This document shows positions 5,346 to 11,107 of a stretch of 11,107 nucleotides of DNA, in pieces. The stretch is from the NCBI GenBank assembly GCA_017396925.1, contig JAFQKM010000199.1, positions 1 to 11,107 on the forward strand, given 5' to 3'. The DNA comes from Clostridia bacterium. GTDB lineage: Bacteria > Bacillota > Clostridia > Oscillospirales > Butyricicoccaceae. The notes below the pieces were generated by a model, which saw only the letters and a list, made by a program, of their open reading frames with translations, was not told the DNA's origin and did not search any database. The first letter of the stretch is position 1; every line of letters starts with the position of its first letter. The position numbers and the translations under genes are program-made.

Positions 5346-7037
5346 TTATGCTTTTTCGTAGGTGGAAACCGCCGAGAACATATTGCCGCCCTCGACGATC
5401 GTAAAGGTAGGGGAGGTCTCGGCTGCGATCCTATTGCCGCCGAAATCCCCGCGGCCGCCCTTGCCGAAGCCATCGGGTGTGGGCATCTCGGGGGCCTCGC
5501 CGTCGGGCAGTTCGGGCTGGGGCATACCATCCTGCCTGCCGCCTATCCAGTCGCGCTGGGGCATATCCTCGGGATTAACGACTGTGCCGTCGGGGAGGGT
5601 GATGGTGCCGTCTTCATTCTTAACGATATCCTGGCGGCCAAATCCGCCTTCGGGTTTCTCGAAGCCTTCCGGCAGCTGGGGTTCGGGCATATCTTCGGGC
5701 ATCTCGCCCTCGGGGCGCATCATGCCGCCCTTGCCGCCGCCAAAGCCGCCCATTCCGCCGCCGCTGCTGCCGGCCAGCTGGGTCTCGCCCTGCCACAGGG
5801 TATAGTCGCCGGGCGCCAGATGGTCGCCGGCCAGAATAAGGATCGAGAAATCGTTCGCAGGCACCGCTGTATACACCGCTTCACCCGCGGCATTCCTGAG
5901 GATGATCTCGCTGCCGCCGGTCATACGCTGGGCAAAGTTGAATACGGCATAGGTCTGCTCGCCGCCGGCGATGGCATCGAGCATATTGCCGCCGGACTCG
6001 ACGGTGCCGCCGTTGATATAGATGCCCATATCCGAATCGATACCGGCGTCGCCGCTGAAGCTGCAGGCGCTGGCACGGACAGTGCCGCCATTGATGACCA
6101 GCCATCCGTTGGAATCGATGCCGTCGCCCTCGCCGGTGGAGCCGTTGACGGTGATATTGACCTCGCCGCCGTTGACGGTGGTGACCGATACGCCGTCCTC
6201 GTTGGTGTTGATGCCGTCGTTGCCCGATTCGATGTTGATAACGCCGCCATTCAGGGTCAGATGCAGTTCGGAATCGAGGCCTTCGTTGTCGGCCAGAATG
6301 TTCAGAACGCCGTCGCCCTTCTCTTCGCCTGCCACATTCATGGTCATTTTGGAATAGAAGGCGGCATCGTACTTGTGCAGCTTCTTGGCGTCCACCACTT
6401 CGGTGCCCTCGTCATTCAGCTCCTGGGTGCCGTCCTTATAGATGCGGGCCACGTGGGAGCCTTCGATGTTGTTTTCAGTGCCGTCGGCGATGATGACATT
6501 GGCGCCGGCCGCTGCGGTGTCCACCGTATAGGCAGCTGTTTCGGCGTCGGCCGAACCGCACTCATAGACGTTATAGAAGATGACCGCCGGCGCTACCGTG
6601 CAGGCGATATCGACATCATTGAGAATCAGAGTGACCACGGCATTGGGGTCTTCCTCGGCCTCTTCGCCCAGATCGACGGCCACCTGTCCCTGCGAGAGGG
6701 TGCCGCTGAGGGCATAGGTGCCCGGCTGGGTAATATGGACAACGGTATGGGCCGCAGCCTCGTCGGCGCTGTGTGCGTCGCTCTCTTCGCCTTCGCCATA
6801 GGTGAAGTCGTGGCCTTCTTCGTAATAGACGATGTCATATGCCTTATACACAGCCTGTGCAGTATCTTCTGAAATGGCCTTGCCGTCCACTGTGATGCCT
6901 TCGTCCGACAGGGCGATGTTTACGGCATCCTTATAGGTTCCGGCTGCGGAATCGGGATCTGTATTGCCCGGTGCGGTGCCGCAGCCGCCCAGCAGAAGGC
7001 CCAATGCCAGGGCCGATGCGATCAGTTTTGTCTTCAT
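5346..7037 (-). CDS. Beta-helix 'carbohydrate-binding domain' lipoprotein (Cthe_2159-like)
   Basis: 563 residues, starting MKTKLIASALALGLLLGGCG with a lipobox LGGC (Cys19), so a membrane-anchored, surface-facing lipoprotein. AAGGAAAGG nine bases upstream supports this Met; 27 codons of in-frame reading upstream are not used. Residues about 225-350 are repeated beta-helix rungs with NGG turns (263-265, 289-291, 316-318, 342-344) and acidic loops EGLDSE, DGINTNED, DGIDSNG and AGIDSDMG, which look calcium-binding. This matches the carbohydrate-binding domain family typified by Clostridium thermocellum Cthe_2159, which binds polysaccharide. Residues about 425-535 are a Gly/Pro/Glu/Met-rich low-complexity tail, and a short ordered end follows. 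Ligand unknown. Confidence 0.85.
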   Translation of the reverse strand: MKTKLIASALALGLLLGGCGTAPGNTDPDSAAGTYKDAVNIALSDEGITVDGKAISEDTAQAVYKAYDIVYYEEGHDFTYGEGEESDAHSADEAAAHTVVHITQPGTYALSGTLSQGQVAVDLGEEAEEDPNAVVTLILNDVDIACTVAPAVIFYNVYECGSADAETAAYTVDTAAAGANVIIADGTENNIEGSHVARIYKDGTQELNDEGTEVVDAKKLHKYDAAFYSKMTMNVAGEEKGDGVLNILADNEGLDSELHLTLNGGVINIESGNDGINTNEDGVSVTTVNGGEVNITVNGSTGEGDGIDSNGWLVINGGTVRASACSFSGDAGIDSDMGIYINGGTVESGGNMLDAIAGGEQTYAVFNFAQRMTGGSEIILRNAAGEAVYTAVPANDFSILILAGDHLAPGDYTLWQGETQLAGSSGGGMGGFGGGKGGMMRPEGEMPEDMPEPQLPEGFEKPEGGFGRQDIVKNEDGTITLPDGTVVNPEDMPQRDWIGGRQDGMPQPELPDGEAPEMPTPDGFGKGGRGDFGGNRIAAETSPTFTIVEGGNMFSAVSTYEKA

Positions 7038-7072
7038 AAGCACAAACCTTTCCTTAAAAGTTTTCAGTGTAG

Positions 7073-7106
7073 AGTATAGCATCCCAAACTGAACACATAC
7101 TGAACA
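7073..7106 (-). promoter_or_regulatory. Activator-type promoter with 11-bp-phased repeats
   Basis: On the minus strand TATACT (7073-7078) is a good -10 box, 35 bases upstream of the lipoprotein start codon. No consensus -35 lies 16-18 bases away. That position is covered by two direct copies of CTGAACA (plus strand, 7089-7095 and 7100-7106) exactly 11 bases apart. A weaker copy, CTGAAAA, is at 7120-7126. The layout suits an OmpR/PhoB-type response regulator. Confidence 0.5.
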
Positions 7107-7140
7107 GATTTTAAACAATCTGAAAAGATTCTATGCGCAG

Positions 7141-7173
7141 AAAAAGGCCGCCCTGCATAATTGCAGGACGGCC
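7141..7173 (-). terminator. Rho-independent terminator after the zinc-ribbon gene
   Basis: 12-bp stem (7146-7157 with 7162-7173; one pair is G-U in the minus-strand RNA) and loop ATTA, followed on the minus strand by TTTTT. It ends the two-gene unit lying at 8692-7192. Confidence 0.9.
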
Positions 7174-7191
7174 GATAGATTTCTTTAAAAA

Positions 7192-8166
7192 TCAGAGCGT
7201 CGCGGGGCCGGTGGCCGGGCGCAGCTCGCCCAGATGCCGTTCATAGCCCAGCTGCATGCAGACGGCCTCCCGGATACGATCCTCCAGATAGCTCCAATAG
7301 CCGTAATCCGAAGCGCCGGCAGGGAAGGGCAGATGGATACCGGCCTGCGCATAGCTCAGTTCCTGCTCGTGCTTTCCGGTGCTCCATTCCTTCCAGCCCT
7401 TGGTCTCGGTGAGGGTGTAGAAAAACTTCACGCCCTTGGCGTGAACGCTGAATCCAACGCTGCCGCGGGCATTGTTGGCAGCATGGAACCAGGACTGGAT
7501 CGTCTTGCCGGCGTAGGTCTGCACCATATACTGCACAACGGCATCGCCGAAGGGATCCTGTACGGGGCCGCCCCACAGGTTTCTGTTAAAGGCGGTGAAG
7601 GTGTAGCTGCCGCCGCCTGCGGGAATAACCGCCTTGCCGGCAGGCAACTTGAGGCCGAGGGCGCCGCGGCGCACTTCGAGGATATGACCGGTCATCGAGG
7701 AAATGTCGAGGGCCAGGACATCGTCTGCCTTAAGCTCGCCCTTCTCGACGTTATCGACATAGATAAAATAAGTTTCCTTGTCTGCCGCCATATTGTTAAG
7801 GCCGGTCATGTTGAACTCCTTGTAGGCATGGCTCGGACGCCAGAAGCGGATGGTGCTGTCGGGCTTGACCGGCGGCACAGGAGGCTGCGGCGTGGGCGCA
7901 GGTGTCACCTTGGGGCCGGGAGTCGGCTTGGATACAGGCGTAACCTTGGGGCCGGGCGCAGGCTTGGGTACAGGCGTAACCTTGGGCTTGGGTACAGGTG
8001 TAACCTTGGGCCTGGGCGCAGGCTTGGGTGTGGGGGCATCGGGCACATTGCCGGTATCACCCATAAACTTGGCGCCGCAGTGGGGGCAGGCCACCATGAC
8101 CTTGCCCTGACCGCCGGGAACGTCGAAGGTCTTTTTACATTTGGGATTTTTACATGTGATGGTCAT
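7192..8166 (-). CDS. Zinc-ribbon protein with Pro-rich repeats, function unknown
   Basis: 324 residues; I do not recognise the family as a whole. Residues 1-35 form a zinc ribbon (Cys5, Cys10, then CPHC at 27-30). Residues about 41-103 are a Pro/Lys/Val/Thr linker with near-repeats of KVTPVPKPAPGP. Residues 104-324 form a globular domain (starts TIRFWRPSHAYKEF, rich in Trp/Tyr/Phe and beta-strand-like stretches, ends in a Leu/Glu/Arg helix with Cys303) that I cannot assign. No signal peptide or membrane segment is visible, so it is probably cytoplasmic. It starts 25 bases after the small export protein gene, with GGGAG at 8175-8179, and probably shares its promoter. Confidence 0.8.
   Translation of the reverse strand: MTITCKNPKCKKTFDVPGGQGKVMVACPHCGAKFMGDTGNVPDAPTPKPAPRPKVTPVPKPKVTPVPKPAPGPKVTPVSKPTPGPKVTPAPTPQPPVPPVKPDSTIRFWRPSHAYKEFNMTGLNNMAADKETYFIYVDNVEKGELKADDVLALDISSMTGHILEVRRGALGLKLPAGKAVIPAGGGSYTFTAFNRNLWGGPVQDPFGDAVVQYMVQTYAGKTIQSWFHAANNARGSVGFSVHAKGVKFFYTLTETKGWKEWSTGKHEQELSYAQAGIHLPFPAGASDYGYWSYLEDRIREAVCMQLGYERHLGELRPATGPATL
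7894..8025 (-). repeat. In-frame tandem repeats encoding the Pro-rich linker
   Basis: Degenerate tandem repeats of about 36 bases (12 codons, KVTPVPKPAPGP-like), with one shortened 24-base unit. K-V-T-P begins at residues 54, 62, 74 and 86 of the zinc-ribbon protein. They are coding and in frame, so copy number could change by slippage without breaking the gene. Confidence 0.75.
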
Positions 8167-8191
8167 CTCTATATCTCCCTGTCGTGTGTTT

Positions 8192-8692
8192 CTAAATGGC
8201 GATGAGGCCCAATGTGACGGCCGATACCAATCCGCCGGCGATCAGCACGCCGACAAAGATGGCCGGCAATGCCTGCCGCAGCTTCATGCCCATGCAGGCG
8301 GCCACCAGCGCACCTGTCCATGCGCCCGTACCGGGCAGCGGCACCGCCACGAGGATCAGCAGACCCCAGAACTTATATCGGTCGACCAATCCGCGCTGGC
8401 CGGCAGCTTTCTGCTCCAATCGCGAGATCATGCCCTGCAGGGCCGGGATGTGCCCTTTCAGCCAGGCAAAGACCCTGCGGGTAAAGCGGATGAGAAAGGG
8501 GATGGGCAGCATATTGCCGATAACGGCAGCCAGACAGGCCTGCCCCATCGTCAGCCCCAGGGCAGTGCCGAAGGGGATACCGCCGCGCAGTTCGACCACC
8601 GGTAGCATCGAACAGAGCATGGTCAGAAAAAACTTTGCCTGCTCAATCTCGATGGTCTGTTCAAATCGTTCAAAATATTGCAGAAAATCCAT
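8192..8692 (-). CDS. Small multidrug export family membrane protein (COG2426)
   Basis: 166-residue polytopic membrane protein matching the Sm_multidrug_ex/COG2426 family. The two family signatures are present: PVVELRGGIPFG (31-42) and VPLPGTGAWTGALVAACMG (117-135). Hydrophobic segments lie at about 21-33, 45-70, 107-135 and 141-166. The two Gly/Pro-rich re-entrant-like motifs suggest a transporter core. The export role comes only from the family name and the substrate is unknown. Its Shine-Dalgarno is weak (AGGA about 15 bases from the ATG), yet no downstream Met looks better. It is the first gene of an operon with the zinc-ribbon protein. Confidence 0.88.
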   Translation of the reverse strand: MDFLQYFERFEQTIEIEQAKFFLTMLCSMLPVVELRGGIPFGTALGLTMGQACLAAVIGNMLPIPFLIRFTRRVFAWLKGHIPALQGMISRLEQKAAGQRGLVDRYKFWGLLILVAVPLPGTGAWTGALVAACMGMKLRQALPAIFVGVLIAGGLVSAVTLGLIAI

Positions 8693-8736
8693 GTATTCGG
8701 GCTTAATTCCTATATGAATGGGTATTGTACCTCTTT

Positions 8737-8765
8737 ATTATAGCCCCATCCGGCTGCCGAATCAA
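8737..8765 (-). promoter_or_regulatory. Promoter of the export protein/zinc-ribbon operon
   Basis: On the minus strand TTGATT (8760-8765), a 17-base spacer and a perfect TATAAT (8737-8742), 44 bases before the start codon. It begins 9 bases beyond the stop of the opine dehydrogenase gene. A GGCTGC/GCAGCC hairpin (8752-8774) overlaps it but has no T-run, so readthrough from upstream is possible. Confidence 0.75.
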
Positions 8766-8773
8766 GGCGCAGC

Positions 8774-9796
8774 CTATTTTGCAAAGTCCTCCCGTGTAAA
8801 GGTCAGCGTGCTCTGCAGCAGGCGCTCGGGCAGGATGCAGTGCAGATAGGCCAGCAGGGCATCGGTGGCCGGCGTCGGCACGCCGAAAAGTCGGCCGATC
8901 TGGGCGATGGGGGCAATGCCATAGGGCACGTCCTCGGTGATATAGCGGTGATCCAGCTTGCCCGGGCCCATGGTCTGCTGATAGGCCGGGTTTTTGGTCA
9001 GGGCGTCGAAAAGATTGTCATACTTGGTGGGCCAGAAGCTGTTGATGCCGGTGAGGACATCCTCGATCTCGCAGCCCAATGCCTTGGCAACGGCAATGCG
9101 CTCGCGGTCGAGCTGCAGGACCAGATCGATGGCGGCATGGGATGCGCCCTCCACATAGAAGAGGAAGGGCTGGCCGTTTTCCACACGGGCGGCATTGCAG
9201 ATGGTGACCGGCACATGGATGACCGGATTGGTGGTGCCCATGGTGCTCTGGATGATCGAGCCGACCGGCTCGAACTGGGGGAAGATCTCGTGCAGTGCAG
9301 CACAGAGGGGCTCGGTCTTTTCGGGGTCGGCCGCTGCAAGGCCGACCTTGTTCTTAAGGCTCAGGCGCACGCGGCCCGGCATGGGGGAAGCGGCGATAAA
9401 GAGCTGGGCCGCCGTTTCGGCAACGGTCAGATTTTTCGCCGCCACATCTTCGCCCAGCACCTGCACAAACTCCAGTGCGCCCCAGTTGCTGTTGAACACG
9501 ATGACCGTCTGCCCTTCCGACAGGATGGGCCGGAGGGCTTCGGCCACGGCGCGATGGGCATTGGCCAGCGTCATGACCAGGATATAGTCGGCATCCCGTA
9601 CGGCCTCGGCCAGATCACAGGTGACGCCGGGATGCCATGTGCCGGCAAGGCTGCCATAGGCGGTCAGACCCTCGGCAGCAATGATGCGTGCCTTTTCGGG
9701 GTCACGGGTATAGAGGGTGGTCTCGACGCCCTTGTCCATCAGATATGCGGTAACGGCATGACCGGTATTGCCGGCGCCGATGACGGTAAACTTCAT
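8774..9796 (-). CDS. NAD(P)-dependent opine (octopine/nopaline) dehydrogenase family protein
   Basis: 340 residues. The N terminus is a Rossmann fold (FTVIGAGNTGHA, 3-14; after the second strand, TLYTRD at 27-32, where Arg31 may favour NADP). The C-terminal octopine dehydrogenase domain shows TTNPVIHVPVTICNAARVEN (188-207; His194), FYVEGAS (213-219) and the block DHRYITEDVPYGIAPIAQIG-LFGVPTPATDAL (282-313). Family members reversibly condense an amino acid with a 2-oxo acid to make opines, or act on related amines; the substrate is not predictable here. AAGGAGGAG (9803-9811) fixes the start at MKFTVIG, 20 codons inside the longest frame. Monocistronic, with its own promoter and no clear terminator. 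Confidence 0.9.
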   Translation of the reverse strand: MKFTVIGAGNTGHAVTAYLMDKGVETTLYTRDPEKARIIAAEGLTAYGSLAGTWHPGVTCDLAEAVRDADYILVMTLANAHRAVAEALRPILSEGQTVIVFNSNWGALEFVQVLGEDVAAKNLTVAETAAQLFIAASPMPGRVRLSLKNKVGLAAADPEKTEPLCAALHEIFPQFEPVGSIIQSTMGTTNPVIHVPVTICNAARVENGQPFLFYVEGASHAAIDLVLQLDRERIAVAKALGCEIEDVLTGINSFWPTKYDNLFDALTKNPAYQQTMGPGKLDHRYITEDVPYGIAPIAQIGRLFGVPTPATDALLAYLHCILPERLLQSTLTFTREDFAK

Positions 9797-9827
9797 AAAA
9801 AGCTCCTCCTTGCGGTTGTCTATCTTG

Positions 9828-9856
9828 CTTATACCATATTTCGGCATGGTTTGCAA
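9828..9856 (-). promoter_or_regulatory. Promoter of the opine dehydrogenase gene
   Basis: Minus strand: TTGCAA (9851-9856), a 17-base spacer and TATAAG (9828-9833) preceded by TGG, an extended -10. It lies 31 bases upstream of the start codon and just below the terminator of the previous gene. Confidence 0.75.
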
Positions 9857-9864
9857 ACAGAGAA

Positions 9865-9893
9865 CGGCCCGGGACGATGTTCGTCCCGGGCCG
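9865..9893 (-). terminator. GC-rich terminator after the small lipoprotein gene
   Basis: Perfect 13-bp stem, CGGCCCGGGACGA with its complement, and a 3-base loop. On the minus strand the tail is TTCTCTGTTTG, T-rich but interrupted. It begins 10 bases after the lipoprotein stop codon and separates that gene from the opine dehydrogenase promoter. Confidence 0.85.
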
Positions 9894-9903
9894 CTGCGGA
9901 TTT

Positions 9904-10521
9904 TTATGCGATCTTCACGCGGTATTCATGGTGTTCTTCGCTGCAGCACGCGCTGGATGTACAGATGAGGGTATCCCCATCCAGCGTCAGATCATACCAT
10001 GTGCCGGGATGCTCCAGCTCCTCCAGCAGGCCGACCTGCACGGCATTGCCTTCGCCGTCGATACGGTAGAAGGCCAATCCCTCTTTTTTCGTTGTATCGG
10101 GACGGTAGATGGTTGCGGCAAGGATGGTATCGCCATCCAACAGCATGGCTTCCACATTGCGGCCAAGCTCGGCAATATAGGTCTTGTCATAGCCGCCCTT
10201 GCCGTCGGGACTCAGCCGCCACATATACCGGCCGCTGCGGCGATAGAAGAAGTTTTCGCCGATCATCATCAAATCGCTGATATTGGAAGAAACATCGACG
10301 GGCATCTCTTCAAAAACCGTCAGCTTTTCATCTTCCGGGTCATAGCGGGCCAGCTTTTGCACCTTGCCCTCTTTGTAGCTCAGCAGCACAAAATCCTCCT
10401 GCTCGGTGACCTCATAGGAAAGCCCTTCACCAAAAGCCCTTGGATCGACCGTGGTGCCGCAGCCGCACAAACCCAGCAACAAGACCAACGCCAACAGAAA
10501 AGCAACAAACCTGTATTTCAC
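9904..10521 (-). CDS. Small lipoprotein, function unknown
   Basis: 205 residues, starting with GTG. CGGAGGTG 9 bases upstream and an uninterrupted signal peptide (KYRFVAFLLALVLLLGLCGC, lipobox Cys21) support this start; an ATG 7 bases upstream is in another frame. The mature part has strand-turn repeats such as FVLLSYKEGKVQKLARYDPE, FFYRRSGRYMWRLSPDG and LAFYRIDGEGNA, reminiscent of beta-propeller blades, but too few for a full propeller. The end carries Cys187, Cys192-Cys193 and His197-His198, a possible metal or disulfide site. I assign no function. It faces the SGNH hydrolase gene across a 170-base divergent promoter region. Confidence 0.8.
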   Translation of the reverse strand: MKYRFVAFLLALVLLLGLCGCGTTVDPRAFGEGLSYEVTEQEDFVLLSYKEGKVQKLARYDPEDEKLTVFEEMPVDVSSNISDLMMIGENFFYRRSGRYMWRLSPDGKGGYDKTYIAELGRNVEAMLLDGDTILAATIYRPDTTKKEGLAFYRIDGEGNAVQVGLLEELEHPGTWYDLTLDGDTLICTSSACCSEEHHEYRVKIA

Positions 10522-10547
10522 GGCGCATACACCTCCGTTTTTCTTTT

Positions 10548-10576
10548 ATCTTAGCACGGAATGAAAGCCGCTGTAA
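10548..10576 (-). promoter_or_regulatory. Candidate promoter of the small lipoprotein gene
   Basis: Minus strand: TTACAG (10571-10576), a 17-base spacer and TAAGAT (10548-10553), 26 bases upstream of the GTG start. Both boxes are acceptable rather than strong. It lies in the same divergent gap as the promoter of the next gene. Confidence 0.5.
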
Positions 10577-10623
10577 ACAGGCATGGCGCAATATTTTAAA
10601 ATATCTTAACATTTATATTGTTC

Positions 10624-10652
10624 TTGCACGGCACAGCCGGATGAAATATAAT
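10624..10652 (+). promoter_or_regulatory. Promoter of the SGNH-type hydrolase gene
   Basis: TTGCAC (10624-10629), a 17-base spacer and a perfect TATAAT (10647-10652), 39 bases before the ATG. A 14-base perfect palindrome, ATATTTTAAAATAT (10591-10604), sits upstream, between the two divergent promoters. Confidence 0.8.
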
Positions 10653-10691
10653 CAAAATATACAATTACTTTCCTTTGAAGGGAGAAAACCA

Positions 10692-11107
10692 ATGAAAGTT
10701 TTATTCTTAGGCAACAGCCATACCTTCTTCAATGATATGCCCGAGCTTTTTGCACAGTTTGTGGAAAAAACCACCGGCGAAAAACCCCATGTGACCATGC
10801 TGGCCTATTCGGGCCGCGAACTGGCATGGCACCGCAAGGAATACTTCGCCCTGCGCTTCAATCTGATGCATGGCGGCTATGACTACTGCGTTATCCAGCA
10901 GGCTGCCCATCCTTATCCGCCCATCAGCTCAACCCTCGAGATCGGTGCCGACATCATCGGCCTCTGCCACCGCTGCGGTGTCAAGCCGGTGGTTTATATG
11001 ACATGGGCCGAACGCCGCTTCCCCGAAAACCAGCAGAAGATGATCGACACCTGCAAAAAGCTGGCAAGCGACAACCGCGCCCTGCTGGCCCCCATCGGCG
11101 AGGTCTG
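10692..11107 (+). CDS. SGNH/GDSL-type hydrolase (DUF4886-like), N-terminal part
   Basis: 138 codons are present and the frame is still open at the window end, so the gene is truncated by the edge. It begins MKVLFLGNSHTFFNDMPELF, the block I of SGNH hydrolases with nucleophile Ser9 in GNSHT. AYSGREL (38-44) supplies the block II glycine, and YDYCVIQQAAHPYP corresponds to the strand before the oxyanion-hole block. The pattern is closest to the DUF4886 group of predicted esterases, which often act on acylated sugars. The catalytic Asp and His would lie beyond the edge. No signal peptide is visible, so a cytoplasmic enzyme is likely. AAGGGAG at 10678-10684 fixes the ATG. Confidence 0.82.
   Translation, partial: MKVLFLGNSHTFFNDMPELFAQFVEKTTGEKPHVTMLAYSGRELAWHRKEYFALRFNLMHGGYDYCVIQQAAHPYPPISSTLEIGADIIGLCHRCGVKPVVYMTWAERRFPENQQKMIDTCKKLASDNRALLAPIGEV

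Noticed and set aside
5820..6872. 350-codon open frame on the plus strand inside the lipoprotein gene
   Set aside because: It mirrors the Asp/Gly-rich repeats of the beta-helix and has no supporting ribosome binding site or family motif; the minus-strand reading has a lipobox and domain.
7894..8025. Evenly spaced repeats that might suggest a CRISPR array
   Set aside because: The repeats are adjacent, degenerate, in frame and encode a Pro-rich linker; there are no unique spacers and no cas genes.
8752..8774. GGCTGC/GCAGCC hairpin after the opine dehydrogenase as a terminator
   Set aside because: The stem is only 6 bp, no T-run follows, and it overlaps the -35 box of the next operon.
8840..10069. 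409-codon open frame on the plus strand across the opine dehydrogenase gene
   Set aside because: It crosses the terminator and promoter region between two minus-strand genes and overlaps the clear dehydrogenase motifs; a GC-rich shadow.

Overview
The window reads as chromosomal DNA of a fairly GC-rich, Gram-positive-type anaerobe of the Clostridia, most likely the Oscillospiraceae/Ruminococcaceae (Faecalibacterium, Subdoligranulum or Gemmiger-like). This is an inference from four things: the order rpmH-rnpA-yidD-yidC-jag, a short YidC without the large periplasmic domain of proteobacteria, two lipoproteins with signal-peptidase-II signals, and an aldo/keto reductase-like protein fused to ferredoxin-type cysteine clusters. 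There is no phage, insertion sequence, CRISPR array, tRNA or rRNA. No stretch longer than 300 bases lacks a gene; the largest gap is 192 bases (2534-2725).

Region 1 (47-2533, plus strand) is the conserved cluster usually found near dnaA and the origin: ribosomal protein bL34 (rpmH), the RNase P protein (rnpA), the membrane-insertion helper YidD, the insertase YidC and the RNA-binding protein Jag/KhpB. rnpA/yidD overlap by 8 bases and yidC/jag by 4, so they are probably co-expressed. A strong terminator follows jag, so mnmE, mnmG and rsmG, which often come next, are absent. A possible 30-codon upstream ORF ends exactly on the yidC start codon.

Region 2 (2594-5331, plus strand) holds two singly transcribed genes, each with its own promoter and terminator: a divergent adenylosuccinate synthase (purA, de novo AMP synthesis), and an aldo/keto reductase-like protein with two Cys4 clusters. 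The latter has a promoter with the 19-bp spacer and dyad typical of MerR-family control. A near-perfect palindrome ends this gene and also the convergent gene beyond it.

Region 3 (5346-10521, minus strand) has five genes in four transcription units: a large beta-helix 'carbohydrate-binding domain' lipoprotein; a two-gene operon of a small multidrug-export family membrane protein and a zinc-ribbon/proline-repeat protein of unknown function; an opine dehydrogenase family enzyme; and a small unrecognised lipoprotein. I found a candidate promoter for each unit. Upstream of the beta-helix lipoprotein the consensus -35 is replaced by 11-bp-phased CTGAACA direct repeats, which suggests an OmpR-type activator.

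Region 4 (10692 to the end, plus strand) is the start of an SGNH-type hydrolase transcribed divergently from the small lipoprotein. Overall this is an ordinary housekeeping and metabolic region. The best leads are the non-canonical reductase and its promoter, the phased repeats, the orphan zinc-ribbon protein and the yidC leader ORF.
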